Assembly (NCBI RefSeq): GCF_024649945.1
Contig: NZ_JANKMS010000001.1
Location: 930,001-994,000, forward strand
Reading direction: 5' to 3'
DNA from: Flavobacterium panacis
GTDB lineage: Bacteria; Bacteroidota; Bacteroidia; Flavobacteriales; Flavobacteriaceae
Length of the DNA: 64,000 nucleotides
Below are positions 34,345 to 43,185 of this stretch, in pieces. Both the position numbers and the translations under genes were made by a program. Under the pieces are notes generated by a model that worked only from the letters and a program-made list of their open reading frames with translations, was not told the origin of the DNA and did no database searches. Position 1 is the first letter of the stretch. Every line of letters begins with the position of its first letter.

Positions 34345-34428
34345 CTAAGATTGAAATAAGCCACGAAGAATTGCTTCACCAAATCCGTTTGGTGTAAAGC
34401 TCTGAGATGTCAATGTAAGTACAAACAT
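34345..34428 (-). CDS. Putative 27-residue peptide upstream of the RNA-repair operon
   Basis: ATG at 34428 is followed by 27 codons (MFVLTLTSQSFTPNGFGEAI, then LRGLFQS) and TAG at 34345. A predicted promoter lies about 40 nt upstream and a strong terminator starts about 20 nt downstream, so promoter, ORF and terminator form a compact unit. The codons are balanced and the segment has more G and C than its surroundings. It could be a leader peptide for the downstream operon or an independent small gene. It is not a family I recognise. Confidence 0.45.
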   Translation of the reverse strand: MFVLTLTSQSFTPNGFGEAILRGLFQS

Positions 34429-34468
34429 TTTTTCTTCGTTTTTAAAGGGTTATTAATTTTTTCGTGTG

Positions 34469-34501
34469 CAAATATTCATAATACTTTTTTGATTTTCCAA
34501 A
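34469..34501 (-). promoter_or_regulatory. Predicted promoter of the small peptide / RNA-repair leader
   Basis: On the minus strand TTTG (34501-34498) is followed after 21 nt by AATATTTG (34476-34469), one mismatch from TAnnTTTG. Transcription would begin near 34462. The rest of the stretch to 34640 is AT-rich and shows nothing further. Confidence 0.4.
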
Positions 34502-34643
34502 TAATTTTAAAGAAAATTCATCAAAATAAAATTCAGTAACATTTTCAAGCCTTTTAAAACCAAGAATAAACACTTAAAATTCAAACAATTAAACCAAAAT
34601 TAATTTCAATAAATTAAATTAAAAAAATTTCAATCTATTGCAT

Positions 34644-34673
34644 AAAAAAAGCCCTGATTTCTCAGAGCTTATA
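34644..34673 (-). terminator. Terminator of the two-component system genes
   Basis: The hairpin AAGCCCTGA-TTTC-TCAGAGCTT has a 9-position stem with one mismatch and is flanked by A-run and T-rich sequence. It lies just downstream of the response-regulator stop codon at 34692. Confidence 0.65.
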
Positions 34674-34691
34674 TGTTTTTCGATGAATTAA

Positions 34692-35408
34692 TTATTCAGA
34701 AACTTTGCTTTTTACCACTAATCTGAAACCTTCTCCGTGAATATTTAAGATTTCAACATCTTCATCAGATTTTAGGTATTTTCTCAATTTTGCGATGTAA
34801 ACGTCCATACTTCTTGAAGTAAAGTAGTTGTCGTCTCTCCAGATTTTTGTTAAAGCTAATTCTCTCGGCATTAAATCATTTTCATGAAGAATAAGCATTT
34901 TAAGCAATTCATTTTCTTTTGGAGACAATTTAATTGGTTCTTCATCTTGGAAAGTCAAGAATCTCAATTTTGAATTTAAATGGAATTTACCAATATTAAA
35001 TTCGAACTGTACTTGTTCTGCTTTTGTATCAGCCGATTTTCTTTGAATGATTGCTTTAATTTTCATTAAAAGAACTTCTGAATCAAAAGGTTTATTTAAA
35101 TAATCGTCTGCACCAGCTTTATATCCTTTTAAAACATCTTCTTTCATAGATTTAGCTGTTAAGAAGATAATTGGCACTTCACTGTTCTTTTCTCTAATTT
35201 CTTTTGCTAAAGTATACCCATCTTTATATGGCATCATTACATCAAGAATACATAAATCGTATACATCTTTCTTGAATTTTTCGAAACCTTCCATACCGTT
35301 TTTAGCTAAAGTAACTTCAAAGTCATTTAACATTAGATAATCTTTAAGAACTGCCCCAAAATTTAGGTCATCTTCTACTAAAAGTATTCTTTTGTTAGTA
35401 TTTTCCAT
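34692..35408 (-). CDS. OmpR-family response regulator (RprY-like)
   Basis: A 238-residue two-component regulator. The receiver domain (about 1-120) has LLVEDDLNFG, the phosphoacceptor Asp in LCILDVMMPYKDGYT and the FLTAKS/Lys end. The C-terminal winged helix (about 145-235) has LSPKENELLKMLILHEND and DVYIAKLRKYLKSDEDVEI. It follows the histidine kinase by 3 nt. Order and sequence recall Bacteroides RprX-RprY, but the symbol is not assigned because that is a resemblance from memory. Confidence 0.92.
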   Translation of the reverse strand: MENTNKRILLVEDDLNFGAVLKDYLMLNDFEVTLAKNGMEGFEKFKKDVYDLCILDVMMPYKDGYTLAKEIREKNSEVPIIFLTAKSMKEDVLKGYKAGADDYLNKPFDSEVLLMKIKAIIQRKSADTKAEQVQFEFNIGKFHLNSKLRFLTFQDEEPIKLSPKENELLKMLILHENDLMPRELALTKIWRDDNYFTSRSMDVYIAKLRKYLKSDEDVEILNIHGEGFRLVVKSKVSE

Positions 35409-35411
35409 ATT

Positions 35412-37001
35412 TTAATTTATTAATGGTATTTTTATTATAAAGGTGCTACCTTTTCCTTTTTCGCTTTCTACATATACTTGACCATTATGGTCTTCTACAA
35501 TTCTTTTTACATAGGCCAAACCTAAACCGTGACCTTTTACGTTGTGCAAATCTCCCGTATGTTCTCTATAGAACTTTTCAAAAACTCGCTTTTGAGCTAT
35601 CTTACTCATTCCCAGTCCGTGATCTCGTACTTTTATCAGAATCATATCTTTTACATTTTCAGTAAAGATTTCGATCTCTGGAACATCTGGAGAGTATTTA
35701 ATAGCGTTTTCTAAAATATTAACTAAAACATTTGTAAAATGAACTTCATTTATCAAACAGGTTGTTCTTGCAGCATTATAATGTTTTACTACTGTACCTT
35801 GTCTGTCTTCTAAAATCAGATTCACATGTTCAATTGCATCGTCAATAATATCAGTAACTACAGTTGGCTCTTTTGTAATATCAAGTTCTCTCTTTTCTAG
35901 TTTAGAAATACGAAGAACATTTTCTACCTGAGCATGCATTCTTTTATTTTCATCCCTAATCATTTGTAGATAACGATAAACTTTTTCTTTATCTTCAATA
36001 ATCCTTGGATTTCTAATAGCATCTAATGCTAAATTTATCGTTGCAATCGGAGTTTTAAACTCATGCGTCATATTGTTGATAAAATCTGTTTTGATCTCAG
36101 AAATATGTTTTTGACGCAGTAATTGATTTAATGCACTCGTGTATGCCACGATAATAATTAATGTAAAAACTATAGATAAAATAGTGATACTTAATAATTC
36201 AGATAATAAAAATTTCTTTTTATTTGGAAATGTAACAGACAACTCGTATCTACTATTTCCTTCATTGTCAGTATAAATCGGAATACTATAGGTTGCTTCT
36301 TTGTCTAAAGAATGAAATCCATCAGATTTAATCTTTGTTGGAACTCCACTACTGTATATTCCGAATTCAAACTTAGTTTTAACCTCATATTCTTCAAGCT
36401 CTTTCTTCAATAATTTATAAAGCTTGTCTTTTGTTACTCTTCCCTCAATTGGAGTTAAAGCAGCAATATCTTTGTATTGAATTTGCTGTTGAACTTTATT
36501 TAAAATATCTAAACTTCCAGATTTTTCAAATTTAAGATCCGGAATAATACTTTGTTCTAAATTATTATTATCAATTCCCTTATTGTTATTATAAACCTCT
36601 GTTATTCTTTTTGAACTGAAATTTTTAAAACGTTCGCTACTGAACTTTTTATTAAAAAGAGATCCATTGATATCATAGTCTTCAGATGTCAAAGTACTAG
36701 TATAAACAATTGTTTTATTTGTCTTTGGATTTCTTTGTACATAAAGTACTTCCAGTAAATCTTCTTTTTTTGGAATTTTACCCGTACTGTCTTTGATACG
36801 GTTGTATTTGTCGTAGAAACTGTACTCTTCTTGTTGTTCCAGTTTATCTGCAACATTTCCAATTACTTGAGTAACGTGGTATTTAAATTGCTCTTCATTA
36901 TTCTTGAACGAAGAATTGAACCAAAATACTTGAACCAGAATTATCCCGATTAAGGACAAACTCATCAATAAAACAAGTATTCTAAAAAATAATTTATTCA
37001 T
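35412..37001 (-). CDS. Sensor histidine kinase (RprX-like)
   Basis: A 529-residue membrane kinase. TM1 spans about residues 5-27. A periplasmic sensor of about 240 residues with no known domain follows, and TM2 lies at about 268-291 (LSITILSIVFTLIIIVAYT). The HisKA box is NNMTHEFKTPIATINLALDA. The ATPase domain has NILENAIKYSPD (N box), DHGLGMSK and GHGLGLAYVKRIV. A -7-like TAATTTTG (minus strand, 37014-37007) ends only 5 nt before the ATG, implying a very short leader. Confidence 0.93.
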   Translation of the reverse strand: MNKLFFRILVLLMSLSLIGIILVQVFWFNSSFKNNEEQFKYHVTQVIGNVADKLEQQEEYSFYDKYNRIKDSTGKIPKKEDLLEVLYVQRNPKTNKTIVYTSTLTSEDYDINGSLFNKKFSSERFKNFSSKRITEVYNNNKGIDNNNLEQSIIPDLKFEKSGSLDILNKVQQQIQYKDIAALTPIEGRVTKDKLYKLLKKELEEYEVKTKFEFGIYSSGVPTKIKSDGFHSLDKEATYSIPIYTDNEGNSRYELSVTFPNKKKFLLSELLSITILSIVFTLIIIVAYTSALNQLLRQKHISEIKTDFINNMTHEFKTPIATINLALDAIRNPRIIEDKEKVYRYLQMIRDENKRMHAQVENVLRISKLEKRELDITKEPTVVTDIIDDAIEHVNLILEDRQGTVVKHYNAARTTCLINEVHFTNVLVNILENAIKYSPDVPEIEIFTENVKDMILIKVRDHGLGMSKIAQKRVFEKFYREHTGDLHNVKGHGLGLAYVKRIVEDHNGQVYVESEKGKGSTFIIKIPLIN

Positions 37002-37060
37002 CGAAACAAAATTAATATTTTAACAATATACTAAATAATACATTAACCAAATATTAACAT

Positions 37061-37657
37061 TTAAGACTGATTTTGTTTTATATTTAAAATTTTAAGAATT
37101 TTAACAACTTCTTCCTTAGCAATTTTAAGATTATTGTTATTAATCACGAAATTGCTCTTAGAAATTCGTTTTTCGTCATTCCATTGCATTTTCATTCTGC
37201 TCAACACTTGTTCCCTTGTAGTGTTATCTCGTTTTATAACTCTTTCGATTCTCACTTCTTCCGGAGCAGTAACCGTTATAATTATATCACAATCTTTGTA
37301 ACGACCACTTTCAAACAAAATAGCTGCTTCATAAACAACGTATTCACAGCTTTTATATCCCAACATCCATTTTTCAAAATCTCTTTTTACAGCCGGATGT
37401 ACAATTGCATTTAACTTTGCTAATTCTTCTTTATTATTAAAAACTATCTGAGCTAATTTTGCTCTATTTAAAACTTCTCCATCAAAAATGTCATGACCAA
37501 ATGCAGTTTTTACTTCTTCAGCAATCTCTTGTGACTGCATTACTGTTTTGGCTCCGTTATCTGCTATATAAACAGGAACTCCCATTTCTTCAAAATAGTT
37601 TGCAACAGTTGTTTTACCACTGCCAATTCCTCCTGTAAGCCCAATAACTTTTGTCAT
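37061..37657 (-). CDS. coaE: Dephospho-CoA kinase
   Basis: It performs the last step of coenzyme A synthesis, phosphorylating the ribose 3'-OH. The P-loop GLTGGIGSGKTTVANYFEEM is followed by PVYIADNGAK. Other features are VHPAVKRDFEKW and the lid-region RVIKRDNTTREQVLSRMKMQ. 198 residues, normal length. It lies 2 nt after the glycosyltransferase gene's partner position, so these genes are probably co-transcribed. Confidence 0.94.
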   Translation of the reverse strand: MTKVIGLTGGIGSGKTTVANYFEEMGVPVYIADNGAKTVMQSQEIAEEVKTAFGHDIFDGEVLNRAKLAQIVFNNKEELAKLNAIVHPAVKRDFEKWMLGYKSCEYVVYEAAILFESGRYKDCDIIITVTAPEEVRIERVIKRDNTTREQVLSRMKMQWNDEKRISKSNFVINNNNLKIAKEEVVKILKILNIKQNQS

Positions 37658-37659
37658 TC

Positions 37660-38658
37660 TTATACTTTAAAAAACATACGTGGAAAAGCTTCCTGAGGTT
37701 TCTTTTTCAATACAATTATTTTTATGAAAGATTGTAAAAATCCAGTTCCATAACCATAGAATTGTTTCCACACTGCTATCACAGAAAGATATCCAATTTT
37801 TATACTTTTATTTTGAACGCTTGCTGTAAGAAAAACTATAACGAAATATACGAAATATAATTGTAATAAAATATCAATATTGAAAATTAACAATAAAAAA
37901 GCTAATAATAAACCCAATATAAATGCAGTTGGAAAGAAAAACGTTAGCTTATTATGTTCTGGATACCAGCTATTTAAAATAGGTCTTGCGATACCGAATT
38001 TCTTTACCTGAATAGAGAATTTTTCCCAATCAATCCTTCTTTTATGATACACATAAGCCTCAGAAAACAATCTGGTTTCAAATCCTAAATTCCATAAACG
38101 AATAGACAAGTCGGGATCTTCTCCTGGATGAATGTTTCCAAAACCTTTTGAAGCATCGAAAGCTTTTCTGGAAATCCCCATATTAAAACTACGCGGCTGA
38201 AATTTAGTTATTTTCTCAGATCCACCTCTGATTCCACCTGTAGTTAGGAAAGAGGTCATAGCAAAATTGATTGCCTTTTGAATATTAGAAAAACTATCTA
38301 AAGCTTTATCTGGACCTCCAAAACAATCTACATATTCCCTATCCAATTCTTTACGAACCTCTGTTAAATAATTTGAAGGAATAATACAATCGGAGTCAAA
38401 AATGATAAAATAATCTCCTCTAGCTCTCTGCATTCCGAAATTCCTGGAATCTCCTGGTCCGGAATTCTCTTTAAAATAATATGATATATTTAATTTTCCC
38501 TGATAATTCATCACCACATCCCGACACGGGACTGAAGATCCATCTTCGACAAGAACAATTTCAAAAGCTTCATTATAATCAGATTTTGAGAGGCTTTCTA
38601 AAAGCTCATCAACTTCATCTGGACGATTATACACGGGTATAATTAAAGAAAAAATCAT
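37660..38658 (-). CDS. Family 2 glycosyltransferase with C-terminal membrane segments
   Basis: A 332-residue GT-A enzyme with SLIIPVYNRPDEVDELLESL at the N-terminus, DxD in YFIIFDSDCIIPSNY and HPGEDPDLSIRLWNLGFE (acceptor/base region). Two to three hydrophobic segments near the end (about 240-290) should hold it at the inner membrane. Sugar donor and acceptor are unknown. It is the first gene of a pair with coaE and is separated from fabV by a terminator. Confidence 0.88.
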   Translation of the reverse strand: MIFSLIIPVYNRPDEVDELLESLSKSDYNEAFEIVLVEDGSSVPCRDVVMNYQGKLNISYYFKENSGPGDSRNFGMQRARGDYFIIFDSDCIIPSNYLTEVRKELDREYVDCFGGPDKALDSFSNIQKAINFAMTSFLTTGGIRGGSEKITKFQPRSFNMGISRKAFDASKGFGNIHPGEDPDLSIRLWNLGFETRLFSEAYVYHKRRIDWEKFSIQVKKFGIARPILNSWYPEHNKLTFFFPTAFILGLLLAFLLLIFNIDILLQLYFVYFVIVFLTASVQNKSIKIGYLSVIAVWKQFYGYGTGFLQSFIKIIVLKKKPQEAFPRMFFKV

Positions 38659-38728
38659 AGCAGAATGTGCAGTTTTTAAAGGGTAATTTTTTATTGTTTA
38701 AAATTTTAACAAAGATACGGTATATTAA

Positions 38729-38766
38729 CAAAAAAACCATCAACTTTTGATTGATGGTTTTCTGTT
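38729..38766 (-). terminator. Terminator of the bamD-to-fabV operon
   Basis: The stem AAACCATCAA (38734-38743) with TTGATGGTTT (38751-38760) and a 7-nt loop is flanked by an A-run and TCTGTTTT. It is 26 nt past the fabV stop codon. Confidence 0.8.
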
Positions 38767-38785
38767 TTACTAAAGTAAAATATTG

Positions 38786-39976
38786 TTATTTGATGCTTTC
38801 TACTTCAACAACTTCGTTTGTATCTGCATTGTAATCAACACCAGGAACTTCGAATCCGAATAAGTTCAAGAAATCATTTCTATATCCTGCCAAATCACCG
38901 ATTTCAGGCAACGTTTCTGTTGTAGCTTCTAACCAAAGTTTAGCCACTTTATCCTGAACATCTTCACGCATTTCCCAATCGTCAATTCTGATTCTTCCTT
39001 TTTCATCAACAGGAACCTCAGAACCGTTGTATAGTCTATCCTGGAACAAACGCTGAATCTGTTCGATACAACCTTCGTGAATTCCTTCTTCTTTCATGAT
39101 TTTATATAAAAGAGAAATATACAATGGAATAACCGGAATTGCAGAACTTGCCTGAGTTACCAAAGCTTTGTTTACAGAAACATAAGCTTTTCCTCCAATA
39201 GATTTTAAAGAATCCCCAATTGTAAATGCAGTAGCTTCTAAGTGATCTTTTGCACGACCAATAGTTCCTTTTCTATAAACCGCCTCTGTTAAAGATGGTC
39301 CGATATAAGAATAAGCAACAGTTGTAGCTCCTTCTGCCAATAAATTTTCACTTTTCAAAGCTTCAATCCACATAGCCCAATCATCACCTCCCATAACAGC
39401 TACAGTGTTTTCAATATCTTCTTCGTTTGCAGGAGAAATTGAAACCTCTGATACTTTTCCAGTATGAAAATCAACTGTTTTGTTTGTAAAAGTTTGTCCA
39501 ATTGGTTTTAAAACTGAACGATGTGTAACACCTGTATTTGGATTTGTTCGAACAGGTGAAGCTAAACTATAAATTACAAGATCAACTTGTCCTAAATCAG
39601 CTTTGATTAAGTCTAATGTTTCTCTTTTTATTTCGTTTGAAAAAGCATCACCATTGATACTTTTCGCATACAAACCTGCTTTGTGAGCTTCTTTCTCAAA
39701 TGCTGCAGAATTGTACCATCCTGGAGAAGCTGTTTTACCTTCAACTGGTGGTTTTTCAAAAAACACTCCAATTGTAGCAGCATCAGAACCAAAAGCACTA
39801 GTAATTCTTGAAGCTAACCCAAAACCTGTAGAAGCTCCAATCACCAAAACTTTTTTAGGTCCAGCAATTTCTCCTTTTGATTTTACGTATTCGATTTGAT
39901 TTTTTACATTTTGCTCAGCTCCCGTTGGATGGGCAGTCAAACAAATAAATCCTCTCATTCTAGGTTCTATAATCAT
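38786..39976 (-). CDS. fabV: Trans-2-enoyl-ACP reductase of the FabV type
   Basis: It reduces enoyl-ACP in the last step of the fatty acid elongation cycle with NADH. The 396 residues include RGFICLTAHPTGAEQNVKNQ, the nucleotide loop VLVIGASTGFGLASRI, GWYNSAAFEKEA and the active-site Y-x8-K pair in YSYIGPSLTEAVYRKGTIG. The motif order is that of FabV/TER, a triclosan-tolerant isozyme family. It is the last gene of a long operon. Confidence 0.95.
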   Translation of the reverse strand: MIIEPRMRGFICLTAHPTGAEQNVKNQIEYVKSKGEIAGPKKVLVIGASTGFGLASRITSAFGSDAATIGVFFEKPPVEGKTASPGWYNSAAFEKEAHKAGLYAKSINGDAFSNEIKRETLDLIKADLGQVDLVIYSLASPVRTNPNTGVTHRSVLKPIGQTFTNKTVDFHTGKVSEVSISPANEEDIENTVAVMGGDDWAMWIEALKSENLLAEGATTVAYSYIGPSLTEAVYRKGTIGRAKDHLEATAFTIGDSLKSIGGKAYVSVNKALVTQASSAIPVIPLYISLLYKIMKEEGIHEGCIEQIQRLFQDRLYNGSEVPVDEKGRIRIDDWEMREDVQDKVAKLWLEATTETLPEIGDLAGYRNDFLNLFGFEVPGVDYNADTNEVVEVESIK

Positions 39977-39996
39977 CTTGCAATTATTTTTTTGTA

Positions 39997-40518
39997 TTAT
40001 TTGAATTTCAGTTTTAATTTTTCAAAAGTAGACATTTTATCCTTAACCCTTTTCATATTAGCCTTCATATTGTCAATAAAATTTGGGTTTAAAGCATATT
40101 TATTAGCTTCTTTATAATAATTATAAGCCAACGAATAATCGCCTTCATATTCCGCCATTCTCCCTAATTCACTGTTATAAGAAGAGTTATCAGCATTTTC
40201 CAAATCAGACAAAGTATTATTAATATGTACTTTTGCTTCAGCATATCTTCCAATATCAATCAACAAATAGGTATAATTTAAATATGGCGCAGCGTATTTA
40301 GGATCAAATTTCATTGCCAATTTATAATGATAAATTCCTTTTTCGTAATCACTTAATTTGTTGTAATAAATCCAACCTAAATGATTGTGGGCTTTTCCAA
40401 AATCAGGATATTGAGACAGGATTTCCTCTAGCAATTCTTTTGCATCTGCAGAATTCCCTTCAGATATTAAGGCATCCGCTTTTATAAACTGATTCTCGTA
40501 AAAACTTAAACTTTCCAT
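39997..40518 (-). CDS. Tetratricopeptide repeat protein
   Basis: A 173-residue soluble protein with TPR units, of which AKELLEEILSQYPDFGKAHN, LGWIYYNKLSDYEKGIYHYK and LGRMAEYEGDYSLAYNYYKE are the clearest. It has no signal peptide and no catalytic domain. It lies 6 nt from recN and about 20 nt before fabV, so it is operon-linked. Function unknown. Confidence 0.85.
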   Translation of the reverse strand: MESLSFYENQFIKADALISEGNSADAKELLEEILSQYPDFGKAHNHLGWIYYNKLSDYEKGIYHYKLAMKFDPKYAAPYLNYTYLLIDIGRYAEAKVHINNTLSDLENADNSSYNSELGRMAEYEGDYSLAYNYYKEANKYALNPNFIDNMKANMKRVKDKMSTFEKLKLKFK

Positions 40519-40524
40519 TGTGTT

Positions 40525-42177
40525 TTAATTCAATAATTCTTTTGCATGATTTAGAGCCGAATCAGAAACATTAGCTCCAGACAACATTTGAGCAATTTCG
40601 ATAATTCGGTCTTCTTGTGATAAAAGTTTCAATTCAGACTGTGTATCATCACCAATTGTCGATTTGGAAACCTTGAAATGCGAGTCTCCTTTTGCGGCAA
40701 TTTGCGGTAAATGTGTAATAGCAAAAATCTGCATGGTATTACTCATCTCTTTCATAATTTCCCCCATTCTGATTGCTATTTCTCCTGAAACCCCTGTATC
40801 AATTTCATCAAAAATCAAAGTCGGAAGTTTTGAATATTTTGCCAAAATAGCCTTTACAGCAAGCATAATACGAGACATCTCTCCACCAGAAGCTACTTTT
40901 TTCAACAATCCAAAATCAGTTCCCTTATTGGCAGAAAACAAGAATTGCAATTCATCTTTTCCATTTTGGAAATACGTCTCAGAAGGCTGTAACTCCATAT
41001 TAAAACGAGCATTCGGCATTCCTAACGTTTCTAAAATTGCAACTAATTGTTCCGATAATTTAGGAATTGCATTTACTCTATTACCATGTATTTTAGAAGC
41101 ATAATCATTAAGCTCAATTGCTTTTTCTTCGATAATTTTAGATAACGAAGCTATTTCCTCATCCATATTATCTAGCTCCAACAAAGAATTCCCTAAATCT
41201 GACTGAATTTGAAGCAAATCATCTACAGAACTCACTTGATGTTTTTTCTGTAAATTATAAATCAGTTGCAATTTTTGACTTACCAATTCTAATTGTACAG
41301 GATCATTTAATAATTTTTCTGAACAACTTTCCAACTCTTTAGAAACATCATCAAACTCAATAGTCAAACTGCTAACTCTTTCAAATAAATTTTGATATTC
41401 TGGAGAAAAAAGAGCTACTTTTTGCAATGCATTTTTAATTTCATTTAAATTATGAAAAACACCAAACTGTTCCTCATTCGCAATTGCTAAAGATTTATCC
41501 AGAGATTCTTTAATGATCTCAACATTATTCAATTTTTCGTAGTCTGCTTCTAATTCCTCCTGTTCGCCAGACTTCAACTGAGCAGCAACCAATTCATTCA
41601 ATAAAAAAGTATGATACTCCTGCTCTTTTCCTGCATCACTTTGTTTTTTCAACAAAGTATTTAGTTTTGATTTATCTGATTTGTAAGATTTCAGCAATTT
41701 TTGATATTCAGTAATTATTTCTGCATTATTTGCAATAGCATCAATAATTTTGAATTGTACATTTTCATCTGATAATTCCTGAGTTTGCTGCTGCGAATGA
41801 ATATCAATTAAATACAAACTCAAATCTTGAAGTTCCTGAAGATTTACAGGACTATCATTGATAAAAGCACGAGACTTTCCAGAAGGCAAAATCTCTCTTC
41901 TAATGATTGTCTCCTCTTCATAATCCAGATCATTAGCTTCAAAAAACTCTTTTAGATTGTATTTTCCAATTTCAAATTGCGCTTCAATAACACACTTTTC
42001 TTCTTTATTTTTTAAAGAAGTAAGATCCGCTCTTTTTCCTAAAACCAATCCTATAGCGCCTAAAATAATGGATTTTCCCGCTCCCGTCTCACCCGTAATT
42101 ATAGAAAAACCTTTAGAAAAATCTATAGCCAGTTTTTCAATAAGCGCATAATTTTTAATTGACAGTGACGTAATCAT
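40525..42177 (-). CDS. recN: DNA repair protein RecN
   Basis: An SMC-like ATPase in double-strand break repair. 550 residues: Walker A ITGETGAGKSIILGAIGLVL, a long coiled-coil centre (about 160-370), then the signature GGEMSRIMLAVKAILAK and Walker B LIFDEIDTGVSGEIA. The end, LPQIAAKGDSHFKVSK, is also conserved. Complete. Confidence 0.96.
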   Translation of the reverse strand: MITSLSIKNYALIEKLAIDFSKGFSIITGETGAGKSIILGAIGLVLGKRADLTSLKNKEEKCVIEAQFEIGKYNLKEFFEANDLDYEEETIIRREILPSGKSRAFINDSPVNLQELQDLSLYLIDIHSQQQTQELSDENVQFKIIDAIANNAEIITEYQKLLKSYKSDKSKLNTLLKKQSDAGKEQEYHTFLLNELVAAQLKSGEQEELEADYEKLNNVEIIKESLDKSLAIANEEQFGVFHNLNEIKNALQKVALFSPEYQNLFERVSSLTIEFDDVSKELESCSEKLLNDPVQLELVSQKLQLIYNLQKKHQVSSVDDLLQIQSDLGNSLLELDNMDEEIASLSKIIEEKAIELNDYASKIHGNRVNAIPKLSEQLVAILETLGMPNARFNMELQPSETYFQNGKDELQFLFSANKGTDFGLLKKVASGGEMSRIMLAVKAILAKYSKLPTLIFDEIDTGVSGEIAIRMGEIMKEMSNTMQIFAITHLPQIAAKGDSHFKVSKSTIGDDTQSELKLLSQEDRIIEIAQMLSGANVSDSALNHAKELLN

Positions 42178-42230
42178 AGGGCAATTTTATAAAATAAAAA
42201 GTTAGAGAAGATTTTTAAAATGACACAGAA

Positions 42231-43115
42231 TTAATACTTAATCTGTGACCATTTAGTAGAATTTAACGGTGAAACTTTATTTAAGACATCTGTTAAATCT
42301 GTAATTGTAATACTTGGTCCACCAGAAAAAATAGAAACAATCTCATCTGATTTGGCATCAAAGAAAACTCGGGTAATAAAAGCATTAGGCTTCACCGAAT
42401 TTAATTTACCAATAAGCATTAACGAAGTTTTTATTTTTTCTTTAGACGCTTTCAAATCAAGACTCATTCCATCAAGACCAGTATGATAAGCATACATTGT
42501 CTGACGCAAATCACTATAAGTTGGCGCTATCATATCATTAATCAAATAATAACGATTCTGAATTCCGTCTGCCTGACTCCAACCTTTGAATCCGCCTTGT
42601 TGTGCAACGCTGGCAATATTTTGTGCCGTTTGAAGGTATTGATTACCTGCTCCCATCTGAAAAGTATCGGCATCCATACCTAAAATTAGATAACAATAAA
42701 AAGAGATTACAGAAACCAAATTCGAATCGTAAGTAGTTGGATTAAACAATAATGGTTCGTATTCTGTATATCTGAAATTAAAATCTTTATCGTTATAATT
42801 TAAAACAGGAGATGAATAAGTAGAATTAAAAATCAATCTTGAAGACTGAACCTGAATGGTTCCTGTAAATTGATCTGAACTATTGGACGACAAAGTAATA
42901 TACATCGAACAATTAATCCTTTCATTCTGCTTTAAGGTCGAACCAGTCCAGTCTGTTTTATTGACAAATTCAGACAAAGAAGTCTGCAGTGTTTTAAAAA
43001 CCTGATTATTCGGATTCGTAAGTCGTTCTGTATTAATAGTTACTGTACAATTTAGCTGTTGCGCCTGCACAAAACCAAAGCTCAAAAATACCAACAGTGC
43101 AACTATCTTATTCAT
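42231..43115 (-). CDS. DUF4835 family protein (PorD-like)
   Basis: A 294-residue exported protein (signal MNKIVALLVFLSFGFVQAQQ) with the start of the mature chain LNCTVTINTERLTNPNNQVF. It contains LILGMDADTFQMGAGNQYLQ and a C-terminal FDAKSDEIVSIFSGG. Members of this Bacteroidetes family sit between recN and coaBC, as here, and some annotation schemes call them T9SS protein PorD. I rely on memory for that name, and the functional link is uncertain. Confidence 0.75.
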   Translation of the reverse strand: MNKIVALLVFLSFGFVQAQQLNCTVTINTERLTNPNNQVFKTLQTSLSEFVNKTDWTGSTLKQNERINCSMYITLSSNSSDQFTGTIQVQSSRLIFNSTYSSPVLNYNDKDFNFRYTEYEPLLFNPTTYDSNLVSVISFYCYLILGMDADTFQMGAGNQYLQTAQNIASVAQQGGFKGWSQADGIQNRYYLINDMIAPTYSDLRQTMYAYHTGLDGMSLDLKASKEKIKTSLMLIGKLNSVKPNAFITRVFFDAKSDEIVSIFSGGPSITITDLTDVLNKVSPLNSTKWSQIKY

Positions 43116-43185
43116 ACTCTTCTAAAATTTAATTTTATAAACACAAATGATTTCCATTTCTGTTTTCGGCGTATATCTCAAACTT

